A stretch of 64,000 nt of DNA from Metaphire vulgaris (lineage: Eukaryota > Annelida > Clitellata > Crassiclitellata > Megascolecidae), in NCBI GenBank assembly GCA_018105865.1, contig CM030842.1, positions 16,473,967 through 16,537,966 of the forward strand, given 5' to 3'. The position numbers were made by a program, and so were the translations under genes. How positions within the stretch are numbered: position 1 is the first letter of the stretch; every line of letters starts with the position of its first letter. The notes under the pieces were generated by a model, which did not search any database, was not told where the DNA came from, and worked only from the letters and a program-made list of their open reading frames with translations. Of the stretch, positions 34,591-45,735 are shown one piece after another.

Positions 34591-34761
34591 GAGGACATGG
34601 ATGAAGATTGCAGACCATCTCTTCCACGGCTGCATCAGGACAGTGCCTTCCTCCGTGACTTGGAACGGGACTGTCGCACGACCGACTCCGCACCTCCACT
34701 CCTCCGTCACACGACTTGCTGCAGGAGCTCCACTCCGACCAGTCACTCCATCCTCCGTCCA
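34591..34761 (-). CDS. SVEP1-like receptor: thrombospondin type 1 module
   Basis: A 171-bp phase 1-1 exon with acceptor TTTTTCCAG and consensus donor GTAAGT. It encodes DGGWSDWSEWSSCSKSCDGG, then VEVRSRSCDSPVPSHGGRHC and a closing VCNLHPCP. W-x2-W-x2-W-x2-C-x3-C is the TSP1 core: tryptophans that stack with arginines and can be C-mannosylated, plus six cysteines. Human SVEP1 has no TSP1 module here, so this insertion is a difference in architecture. Confidence 0.93.
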
Positions 34762-34944
34762 CTGGAAAAATTGATCCGGAACATTAAGAAACCACCCAAT
34801 CACGTAATATCTGTAATGTTAGGCTACATCGCAAAATCTGTGGCTCGGACTGAAATTGCTGGAAATTATTTTTTTAGAAATGCACAGGCGGCAAAACGAC
34901 AAGAAAAACGTCGACTACCGGTGACGTCGGAAGACTTTTTTTAC

Positions 34945-35085
34945 CGGTGGCGAACTGACAGTAGTCGCCAAAGTAGTTCGGTCGACAGTTGCACGTGTAG
35001 TTGTCCGGCCCATCGGGAACACAGGTACCCCCACTGAGGCAGGAATGCACCTTGCAATCGTAGACTCGCTCCTCGCACTGCACGC
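34945..35085 (-). CDS. SVEP1-like receptor: last EGF cysteine plus second EGF module
   Basis: A 141-bp phase 1-1 exon. It starts GVQCEERVYDCKVHSCLSGG and continues TCVPDGPDNYTCNCRPNYFG then DYCQFAT. The first cysteine completes the EGF begun in the exon at 63065; the next six form a full non-calcium EGF (C-x4-C-x5-C-x8-C-x-C-x8-C style). The acceptor follows a TTTTTAAAAG tract and the donor is GTAAAA. It is the first exon after the giant satellite intron. Confidence 0.92.
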
Positions 35086-35096
35086 CTTTTAAAAAC

Positions 35097-35160
35097 CATC
35101 ATCATCATCACCATCACCATAATCATCATAACCATCATCGTCATCATCATCATAGTCATC
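35097..35160. repeat. (ATC)n microsatellite next to an exon
   Basis: About 64 bp of ATC and ACC triplets starting 12 bp upstream of the EGF exon's acceptor at 35085. Confidence 0.9.
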
Positions 35161-35181
35161 GCCATGAATGCTGCCATCACC

Positions 35182-35365
35182 CAGTGTTTATTCTAGGCCT
35201 TCTTAGGGGGAATTTCCCCAAAGTTAGAAAATCCTCCCCCCCCCTAAATTTTTTTAGATGTTGGCTGGGGGAATGGAAATCCCCCCCACGTGTGGAAACT
35301 CAAACTTTGTCCCCCCCAAACATTTCAAAATCCCCCCAATGTCAAGGGGGCTAGAATAAACACTG
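35182..35365. mobile_element. CAGTGTTTATTCTAG-family MITE, 184 bp, 7- or 9-bp TSD
   Basis: TIRs CAGTGTTTATTCTAGGCC and CTAGAATAAACACTG, flanked by GCCATCACC on both sides (35173-35181, 35366-35374). As in the copy at 24184, the duplication is 9 bp with CAGTG ends or 7 bp with CCAGTG ends. Confidence 0.87.
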
Positions 35366-35633
35366 GCCATCACCACCACCACCACCACCACCTCCTGACT
35401 ACTCATTTTCAAGATAAGCTTATGGATTTCGAGCGATTTAGTTCTCATTGTATACGTCTACAGTAGAACTTCGCTGTAACGTACTTGGCGGATCTGTAAC
35501 ATTTAGTGCTTTATATCGAGGTACGTTACATCCATACCATCCAATCCGTAGCAAACTGCATGGAACCGTATATATTGCGGTACGTTATAACCGCCGAGTA
35601 GACGGCATCACCGACTATAAGTTATAAACGAGA

Positions 35634-36835
35634 TTAAACTTTTGCGAGAATAATCAATTATATCATTCTCCATTTCGATCTACAGGGTTCGAAACAGAGC
35701 ACTCCCAAACAATTCATACAACACACTAACGCCAATGACTGTACGAGAACGAAACACATCAACGAAATGAAAGTCCTGTCGAATATCTTGCAGAATGCCT
35801 AGAAGGGCGATCGAGGGAAGAGCCGGGTATTAAGATATCTGGTTCATTATAGGCCTACAACAGGTTTTATAGATATCGAATACAAGTTTTATCAGTAATT
35901 CGCTGTGTGAGAGAAGGCAATTGAACGCTTGTTGAATAGAGGGCGTATAGGGCCTAGACATGTAAATATCTTATCGATTTGAAGAAATTCTCCGACAAAA
36001 TCTACATTTTTTTCTTGTTCCCTCTTCACTGCTTAAACTTTTGCAAGAATAATCAATTATATCATTCTCCATTTCTATCTACAGGGTTCGAAATAGAGTA
36101 GTCCCAGCCATTTCATACTACACACCAACGCCATTGACTGTACGAGAACAAGGGACATCAACCAAATGAAAGACCTGGCGAATAACTTAACGGAATGGCT
36201 AGTAGGGCGATCGAGGGAAGAGCCGCGTATTAAGATATCTGGTTCATTATAGGCCTACAACAGGTTTTATAGATAGCGAATACAAGTTTTATCATTAATT
36301 CGCTGTGTGAGAGAAGGCAATTGAACGCCTGTTGAATAGAGGGCGTATAGGGCCTAGACATGTAAATATCTTATCGATTTGAAGAAATTCTCCGACAAAA
36401 TCTACATTTTCCGATTGTTCCTTCTTCACTGCTTAAACTTTTGCAAGAATAATCAATTATATCATTCTCCATTTCGATCTACAGGGTTCGAACCAGAGCA
36501 CTCCCAACCAATTCATACGACACACTAACGCCAATGACTGTACGAGAACGAAACACATCAACTAAATGTAAATCCTGTCGAATATCTTCCAGAATGCCTA
36601 GTAGGGCGATCGAGAGAAGAGCCGCGTATTAAGATATCTGGTTCATTACAGGCCTACAACAGGTTTTATAGATATCGAATACAAGTTTTATCATTAATTC
36701 GCTGTGTGAGAGAAGGCAATTGAACGCCTGTTGAATAGAGGGCGTATAGGGCCTAGACATGTAAATATCTTATCGATTTGAAGAAATTCTCCGACAAAAT
36801 CTACATTTTCCTCTTGTTCCCTCTTCACTGCTTAA
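35634..36835 (+). repeat. Sat2 block 1: three monomers
   Basis: TTAA-delimited monomers start at 35634, 36033 and 36433 and end at the TTAA of piggyBac copy A (36832). Each monomer runs from ACTTTTGC(A/G)AGAATAATC to TTC(T/C)TTCACTGC. Three subtypes occur in order: a (AACAGAGCACTCCC), b (ATAGAGTAGTCCCAGCC) and c (ACCAGAGCACTCCC). Private variants here (ATTACAGGCC, CGAGAGAAGAG, TTTTTTTCTTGTTCC) are reused in the inverted block at 45.7-46.6 kb. Confidence 0.95.
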
Positions 36836-38529
36836 CCTCCTTAGCGTTAATCCCGTACGTGATACGGGCAAGATATCAGTTTCAGAGTAACTAAATTTAC
36901 GTTGACAAAAGCGGGAAACATTTGGCACTGGCGGTGATGTAGACATTTGGGACAGGTAAAAGCACCTTGATAAAATGTCAATTTTAAGCAAAAGAGAATA
37001 CCACAGGCAAAATTCTGAATGCCAAGCACTTTTGATATACAAGAGAAAATGCCCTAATTTTTGAAAAATCTTCATTACTAGGTCCTCTTCACTTGCCTGT
37101 CAAAAGTGATAGCCATTCATACGTCTGCCAATACCATTCTTTGTAGTTTAGAAATGTCCAATTTAAGCAATAGAGAATAAATATCCACGAAAAAACACGA
37201 AATAAAATGGCCACAGGCAAAATTCTGAATGCTAAGCACTTTTGATATACAAGAGGTAGTGCCCTAATTTTTGAAAAAAAACTTGATTACTAGGTCCTCT
37301 TCACTTGCCAGTCAGAAGTGCTAGCCATTCACACGTCTGCCAATACCATTCTGGGTAGTTTAAAATGTCCATTTTAAGCATTATAGAATACCACAGACAA
37401 AAAATTCTGAATGCCAAGCACTTTTGAAAAACAAGAGATAGTGCCCTAATTTTTGAAAAAAACTTGATTACTAGGTCCTCTTCACTTGACAGTCAGAAGT
37501 GCTAGCCATTCACACGTCTTCCAATGCCATTCTTGGTAGGTTAATATATAAGCAGCAAAAGCAAATCGCAAACGTTGAAAAGTGTTCAAAGGAGTGAATA
37601 TATTCTTATGAAATTTGGCACTTATGACACAGATTGATGTACCTTTATGTCTGCAAAATTTCGTTTGAATCGGTGCAGGCTAAGCCATTGCCTAGGGTTA
37701 GGGTTAGGGTTAGGGTTAATATAAACGCAGTAAAGGCAAATCGCAAACGTTGAAAAGTGCTCAAAGGAGTGAATATATTCTTATGAAATTTTGACCTTTA
37801 TGTCAGTAAAATTTCGTTTGAATCGGAGCAGGCTAAGCCATTGCCCATAGATTGATGTACCTTTATGTCAGTAAAATTTCGTTTGAATCGGTGCAGGCTA
37901 AGCCATTGCCTAGGGTTAGGGTTAGGGTTAATATAAACGCAGTAAAGGCAAATCTCAAACGTTGAAAAGTGCTCAAAGGAGTGAATATATTTTTATGAAA
38001 ATTTGCACCTATGACATAGATTGATGTACCTTTATGTCAGTAAAATTTCGTTTGAATGGGTGCAGGCTAAGCCAGTGCCTAGGGTTAGGGTTAGGGTTAA
38101 TATAAACGCAGTAAAGGCAAATCGCAAACGTTGAAAAGTGCTCAAAGGAGTGAATATATTCTTATGAAATTTCGCACTTATGACATAGATTGATGCACCT
38201 TTATGTAAGTAAAATTTCGTTTGAATCGGTGCAGGCTAAGCCATTGCCTAGGGTTAGGGTTAGGGTTAATATAAACGCAGTAAAGGCAAATGGCAAACGT
38301 TGAAAATTGCTCAAATGAGTGTATATATTCTTATGAAATTTTGCACTTATGACATAGATTGATGTATCTTTATGTCTGTAAAATTTCGTTTGGATCCGTA
38401 AAGGCTAAGCCATTGGCTAGGATTATGGATAGGCCTAAGATTGTAATAACGTCGTTTCGACTCAAAAATATATAATCTAACGCTTTTGGTACGTCATTTT
38501 CACAATTATTCTAACGCCAAGGAGGTTAA
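36832..38529 (+). mobile_element. piggyBac-like element copy A (long form, 1.70 kb)
   Basis: TTAA at both ends; TIRs TTAACCTCCTTAGCGTTA and, inverted, TTAACCTCCTTGGCGTTA. A subterminal hairpin CCCGTA-CGTGA-TACGGG follows the left TIR. The left half is three diverged tandem units of about 180-210 bp (landmark TTACTAGGTCCTCTTCACTT). The right half is five units of about 170 bp, each linked by CCTAGGGTTAGGG-type telomere repeats (2-4 TTAGGG). Right TTAA is shared with copy B. No transposase is encoded. Confidence 0.93.
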
Positions 38530-39668
38530 CCTCCTTAGCGTTAATCCCGTACGTGATACGGGCAAGATATCAGTTTCAGAGTAACTAAATTTACGTTGAC
38601 AAAAGCGGGAAACATTTGGCACTGGCGGTGATGTAGACATTTGGGACAGATAAAAGAGCACCTTGATAAAATGTCAATTTTAAGCAAAAGAGAATACCAC
38701 AGGCAAAATTCTGAATGCCAAGCACTTTTGATATACAAGAGAAAATGCCCTAATTTTTGAAAAATCTTCATTACTAGGTCCTCTTCACTTGCCTGTCAAA
38801 AGTGATAGCCATTCATACGTCTGCCAATACCATTCTTTGTAGTTTAGAAATGTCCAATTTAAGCAATAGAGAATAAATATCCACGAAAAAACACGAAATA
38901 AAATGACCACAGGCAAAATTCTGAATGCCAAGCACTTTTGATATGCAGAGATAGTGCCTAATTTTTTGAAAAAAACTTGATTACTAGGTCCTCTTCACTT
39001 GCCAGTCAGAAGTGCTAGCCATTCACACGTCTGCCAATACCATTCTGGGTAGTTTAAAAATGTCCATTTTAAGCATTATAGAATACCACAGACAAAAAAT
39101 TCTGAATGCCAAGCACTTTTGAAAAACAAGAGATAGTGCCTAATTTTTGAAAAAAAACTTGATTACTAGGTCCTCTTCACTTGACAGTCAGAAGTGCTAG
39201 CCATTCACACGTCTTCCAATGCCATTCTTGGTAGGTTAATATATAAGCAGCAAAAGCAAATCGCAAACGTTGAAAAGTGTTCAAAGGAGTGAATATATTC
39301 TTATGAAATTTTGCACTTATGACACAGATTGATGTACTTTTATGTCTTCAAAATTTCGTTTGAATCGGTGCAGGCTAAGCCATTGCCTAGGGTTAGGGTT
39401 AGGGTTAATATAAACGCAGTAAAGGCAAATCGCAAACGTTGAAAAGTGCTCAAAGGAGTGAATATATTCTAATGAAATTTTGCACTTATGACATAGATTG
39501 ATATATCTTTATGTCTGTAAAATTTCGTTTGGATCCGTAAAGGCTAAGCCATTGGCTAGGATTATGGATAGGCCTAATATTGTAATAACGTCGTTTCGAC
39601 TCAAAAATATATAATCTAACGCTTTTGGTACGTCATTTTCACAATTATTCTAACGCCAAGGAGGTTAA
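38526..39668 (+). mobile_element. piggyBac-like element copy B (short form, 1.14 kb)
   Basis: Head-to-tail with copy A, sharing one TTAA. Same TIRs and left half; only two right-half units with one TTAGGG linker. The right flank is TTAAACTTTTGCGAG with the private variant TATATTATTCTCC. A 76-codon frame (38541-38771, minus) recurs in other copies. Confidence 0.93.
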
Positions 39669-42311
39669 ACTTTTGCGAGAATAATCAATTATATTATTCT
39701 CCATTTCGATCTACAGGGTTCGAAACAGAGCACTCCCAACCAATTCATACAACACACTAACGCCAATGACTGTACGAGAACGAAACACATCAACGAAATG
39801 AAAGTCCTGTCGAATATCTTCCAGAATGCCTAGAAGGGCGATCGAGGGAAGAGCCGGGTATTAAGATATCTGGTTCATTATAGGCCTACAACAGGTTTTA
39901 TAGATATCGAATACAAGTTTTATCAGTAATTCGCTGTGTGAGAGAAGGCAATTGAACGCCTGTTGAATAGAGGGCGTATAGGGCCTAGACATGTAAATAT
40001 CTTATCGATTTGAAGAAATTCTCCGACAAAATCTACATTTTCCGATTGTTCCCTCTTCAATGCTTAAACTTTTGCAAGAATAATCAATTATATCATTCTC
40101 CATTTCTATATACAGGGTTCGAAATAGAGTACTCCCAGCCATTTCATACTACACACTAACGCCATTGACTGTACGAGAACAAGGGACATCAACCAAATGA
40201 AAGACCTGGCGAATAACTTAACGGAATGGCTAGTAGGGCTATCGAGGGAAGAGCCGCGTATTAAGATATCTGGTTCATTATAGGCCTACAACAGGTTTTA
40301 TAGATAGCGAATACAAGTTTTATCAGTAATTCGCTGTGTGAAAGAAGGCAATTGAACGCCTGTTGAATAGAGGGCGTATAGGGCCTAGACATGTAAATAT
40401 CTTATCGATTTGAAGAAATTCTCCGACAAAATCTACATCTTCCTCTTGTTCCTTCTTCACTGCTTAAACTTTTGCAAGAATAATCAATTATATCATTCTC
40501 CATTTCTATCTACAGGGTTCGAACCAGAGCACTCCCAACCAATTCATACGACACACTAACGCCATTGACTGTACGAGAACGAAACACATCAACTAAATGT
40601 AAGTCCTGTCGAATATCTAACGGAATGGCTAGTAGGGCGATCGAGGAAGAGCCGCGTATTAAAATATCTGGTTCATTATAGGCCTACAACAGGTTTTATA
40701 GATAGCGAATACAAGTTTTATCATTAATTCGCTGTGAGAGAAGGCAATTGAACGCCTGTTGAATAGAGGGCGTATAGGGCCTAGACATGTAAATATCTTA
40801 TCGATTTGAAGAAATTCTCCGACAAAATCTACATTTTCCTCTTGTTCCTTCTTCACTGCTTAAACGTTTGCAAGAATAATCAATTATATCATTCTCCATT
40901 TCTATCTACAGGGTTCGAAATAGAGTAGTCCCAGCCATTTCATACTACACACCAACGCCATTGACTGTACGAGAACAAGGGACATTAAACTTTTGCGAGA
41001 ATAATCAATTATATCATTCTCCATTTCTATCTACAGGGTTCGAACCAGAGCACTCCCAACCAATTCATACGACACACTAACGCCATTGACTGTACGAGAA
41101 CGAAACACATCAACGAAATGAAAGTCCTGTCGAATATCTTGCAGAATGCCTAGAAGGGCGATCGAGGGAAGAGCCGGGTATTAAGATATCTGGTTCATTA
41201 TAGGCCTACAACAGGTTTTATAGATATCGAATACAAGTTTTATCAGTAATTCGCTGTGTGAGAGAAGGCAATTGAACGCTTGTTGAATAGAGGGCGTATA
41301 GGGCCTAGACATGTAAATATCTTATCGATTTGAAGAAATTCTCCGACAAAATCTACATTTTCCGATTGTTCCCCCTTCACTGCTTAAACTTTTGCAAGAA
41401 TAATCAATTATATCATTCTCCATTTCTATATACAGGGTTCGAAATAGAGTACTCCCAGCCATTTCATACTACACACTAACGCCATTGACTGTACGAGAAC
41501 AAGGGACATCAACCAAATGAAAGACCTGGCGAATAACTTAACGGAATGGCTAGTAGGGCTATCGAGGGAAGAGCCGCGTATTAAGATATCTGGTTCATTA
41601 TAGGCCTACAACAGGTTTTATAGATAGCGAATACAAGTTTTATCAGTAATTCGCTGTGTGAAAGAAGGCAATTGAACGCCTGTTGAATAGAGGGCGTATA
41701 GGGCCTAGACATGTAAATATCTTATCGATTTGAAGAAATTCTCCGACAAAATCTACATCTTCCTCTTGTTCCTTCTTCACTGCTTAAACTTTTGCAAGAA
41801 TAATCAATTATATCATTCTCCATTTCTATCTACAGGGTTCGAACCAGAGCACTCCCAACCAATTCATACGACACACTAACGCCATTGACTGTACGAGAAC
41901 GAAACACATCAACTAAATGTAAGTCCTGTCGAATATCTAACGGAATGGCTAGTAGGGCGATCGAGGGAAGAGCCGCGTATTAAAATATCTGGTTCATTAT
42001 AGGCCTACAACAGGTTTTATAGATAGCGAATACAAGTTTTATCATTAATTCGCTGTGTGAGAGAAGGCAATTGAACGCCTGTTGAATAGAGGGCGTATAG
42101 GGCCTAGACATGTAAATATCTTATCGATTTGAAGAAATTCTCCGACAAAATCTACATTTTCCTCTTGTTCCTTCTTCACTGCTTAAACGTTTGCAAGAAT
42201 AATCAATTATATCATTCTCCATTTCTATCTACAGGGTTCGAAATAGAGTAGTCCCAGCCATTTCATACTACACACCAACGCCATTGACTGTACGAGAACA
42301 AGGGACATTAA
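39665..42311 (+). repeat. Sat2 block 2: two copies of a 1.32-kb higher-order unit
   Basis: Order a-b-c-b', where b' is a b monomer cut to about 125 bp. TTAA joints at 39665, 40064, 40464, 40860, 40985, then 41384, 41784, 42183, 42308. The truncated b' ends ...AAGGGACA and is joined through TTAA to the next a monomer. Copy C is inserted exactly at the second b'/a joint. Confidence 0.93.
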
Positions 42312-43453
42312 CCTCCTTAGCGTTAATCCCGTACGTGATACGGGCAAGATATCAGTTTCAGAGTAACTAAATTTACGTTGACAAGCTTGGGAAACATTTG
42401 GCACTGGCGGTGATGTAGACATTTGGGACAGGTAAAAGAGCACCTTGATAAAATGTCAATTTTAAGCAAAAGAGAATACCACAGGCAAAATTCTGAATGC
42501 CAAGCACTTTTGATATACAAGAGAAAATGCCCTAATTTTTGAAAAATCTTCATTACTAGGTCCTCTTCACATGCCTGTCAAAAGTGATAGCCATTCATAC
42601 GTCTGCCAATACCATTCTTTGTAGTTTAGAAATTTCCAATTTAAGCAATAGAGAATAAATATCCACGAAAAAACACGAAATAAAATGACCACAGGCAAAA
42701 TTCTGAATGCCAAGCACTTTTGATATACAAGAGATAGTGCCCTAATTTTTGAAAAAAAACTTGATTACTAGGTCCTCTTCACTTGCCAGTCAGAAGTGCT
42801 AGCCATTCACACGTCTGCCAATACCATTCTGGGTAGTTTAAAAATGTCCATTTTAAGCATTATAGAATACCACAGACAAAAAATTCTGAATGCCAAGCAC
42901 TTTTGAAAAACAAGAGATAGTGCCCTAATTTTTGAAAAAAACTTGATTACTAGGTCCTCTTCACTTGACAGTCAGAAGTGCTAGCCATTCACACGTCTTC
43001 CAATGCCATTCTTGGTAGGTTAATAAATAAGCAGCAAAAGCAAATCGCAAACGTTGAAAAGTGTTCAAAGGAGTGAATATATTCTTATGAAATTTTGCAC
43101 TTATGACACAGATTGATGTACTTTTATGTCTTCAAAAATTTCGTTTGAATCGGTGCAGGCTAAGCCATTGCCTAGGGTTAGGGTTAGGGGTTAATATAAA
43201 CGCAGTAAAGGCAAATCGCAAACGTTGAAAAGTGCTCAAAGGAGTGAATATATTCTAATGAAATTTTGCACTTATGACATAGATTGATATATCTTTATGT
43301 CTGTAAAATTTCGTTTGGATCCGTAAAGCTAAGCCATTGGCTAGGATTATGGATAGGCCTAATATTGTAATAACGTCGTTTCGACTCAAAAATATATAAT
43401 CTAACGCTTTTGGTACGTCATTTTCACAATTATTCTAACGCCAAGGAGGTTAA
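42308..43453 (+). mobile_element. piggyBac-like element copy C (short form)
   Basis: 1146 bp, TTAA at both ends, same TIRs. Flanks are GGGACA-TTAA and TTAA-ACTTTTGCGAG. The same joint without the element occurs at 40985, 49721, 53101, 54424 and 55745, giving direct empty-site comparisons. Confidence 0.95.
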
Positions 43454-44050
43454 ACTTTTGCGAGAATAATCAATTATATCATTCTCCATTTCGATCTACA
43501 GGGTTCGAAACAGAGCACTCCCAACCAATTCATACAACACACTAACGCCAATGACTGTACGAGAACGAAACACATCAACGAAATGAAAGTCCTGTCGAAT
43601 ATCTTGCAGAATGCCTAGAAGGGCGATCGAGGGGAAGAGCCGGGTATTAAGATATCTGGTTCATTATAGGCCTACAACAGGTTTTATAGATATCGAATAC
43701 AAGTTTTATCAGTAATTCGCTGTGTGAGAGAAGGCAATTGAACGCCTGTTGAATAGAGGGCGTATAGGGCCTAGACATGTAAATATCTTATCGATTTGAA
43801 GAAATTCTCCGACAAAATCTACATTTTCCGATTGTTCCCTCTTCAATGCTTAAACTTTTGCAAGAATAATCAATTATATCATTCTCCATTTCTATATACA
43901 GGGTTCGAAATAGAGTACTCCCAGCCATTTCATACTACACACTAACGCCATTGACTGTACGAGAACAAGGGACATCAACCAAATGAAAGACCTGGCGAAT
44001 AACTTAACGGAATGGCTAGTAGGGCTATCGAGGGAAGAGCCGCGTATTAA
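43450..44050 (+). repeat. Sat2 block 3: monomer a and first half of b
   Basis: Continues the array after copy C and stops inside a b monomer at GCCGCGTA-TTAA, where the 4.95-kb composite is inserted. The rest of that monomer resumes at 48994. Confidence 0.93.
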
Positions 44051-45735
44051 CCTCCTTGGCGTTAGAATAATTGTGAAAATGACGTACCAAAAGCGTTAGA
44101 TTATATATTTTTGAGTCGAAACGACGTTATTACAATCTTAGGCCTATCCATAATCCTAGCCAATGGCTTAGCCTTTACGGATCCAAACGAAATTTTACAG
44201 ACATAAAGATACATCAATCTATGTCATAAGTGCAAAATTTCATAAGAATATATACACTCATTTGAGCAATTTTCAACGTTTGCCATTTGCCTTTACTGCG
44301 TTTATATTAACCTAACCTAACCTAGGCAATGGCTTAGCCTGCACCGATTCAAACGAAATTTTACTGACATAAAGGTGCATCAATCTATGTCATAAGTGCG
44401 AAATTTCATAAGAATATATTCACTCCTTTGAGCACTTTTCAACGTTTGCGATTTGCCTTTACTGCGTTTATATTAAACCTAACCTAACCCTAGGCACTGG
44501 CTTAGCCTGCACCCATTCAAACGAAATTTTACTGACATAAAGGTACATCAATCTATGTCATAGGTGCAAATTTTCATAAAAATATATTCACTCCTTTGAG
44601 CACTTTTCAACGTTTGAGATTTGCCTTTACTGCGTTTATATTAACCCTAACCTAACCTAGGCAATGGCTTAGCCTGCACCGATTCAAACGAAATTTTACT
44701 GACATAAAGGTACATCAATCTATGGGCAATGGCTTAGCCTGCTCCGATTCAAACGAAATTTTACTGACATAAAGGTCAAAATTTCATAAGAATATATTCA
44801 CTCCTTTGAGCACTTTTCAACGTTTGCGATTTGCCTTTACTGCGTTTATATTAACCCTAACCCTAACCCTAGGCAATGGCTTAGCCTGCACCGATTCAAA
44901 CGAAATTTTGCAGACATAAAGGTACATCAATCTGTGTCATAAGTGCAAAATTTCATAAGAATATATTCACTCCTTTGAACACTTTTCAACGTTTGCGATT
45001 TGCTTTTGCTGCTTATATATTAACCTACCAAGAATGGCATTGGAAGACGTGTGAATGGCTAGCACTTCTGACTGTCAAGTGAAGAGGACCTAGTAATCAA
45101 GTTTTTTTCAAAAATTAGGGCACTATCTCTTGTTTTTCAAAAGTGCTTGGCATTCAGAATTTTTTGTCTGTGGTATTCTATAATGCTTAAAATGGACATT
45201 TTAAACTACCCAGAATGGTATTGGCAGACGTGTGAATGGCTAGCACTTCTGACTGGCAAGTGAAGAGGACCTAGTAATCAAGTTTTTTTTCAAAAATTAG
45301 GGCACTACCTCTTGTATATCAAAAGTGCTTAGCATTCAGAATTTTGCCTGTGGTCATTTTATTTCGTGTTTTTTCGTGGATATTTATTCTCTATTGCTTA
45401 AATTGGACATTTCTAAACTACAAAAGAATGGTATTGGCAGACGTATGAATGGCTATCACTTTTGACAGGCAAGTGAAGAGGACCTAGTAATGAAGATTTT
45501 TCAAAAATTAGGGCATTTTCTCTTGTATATCAAAAGTGCTTGGCATTCAGAATTTTGCCTGTGGTATTCTCTTTTGCTTAAAATTGACATTTTATCAAGG
45601 TGCTCTTTTACCTGTCCCAAATGTCTACATCACCGCCAGTGCCAAATGTTTCCCGCTTTTGTCAACGTAAATTTAGTTACTCTGAAACTGATATCTTGCC
45701 CGTATCACGTACGGGATTAACGCTAAGGAGGTTAA
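44047..45735 (-). mobile_element. piggyBac-like element copy D (long form, inverted)
   Basis: 1689 bp. It shares with copy A the five right-half units and the odd partial duplication around TTGCCCATAGATTGATG, so it is a copy of A. Telomere linkers here read CCTAACCTAACC in places where A has CCCTAA. Confidence 0.93.

Noticed and set aside
34597..35037. 146-codon plus-strand frame
   Set aside because: Antisense shadow of the TSP1 and EGF exons.
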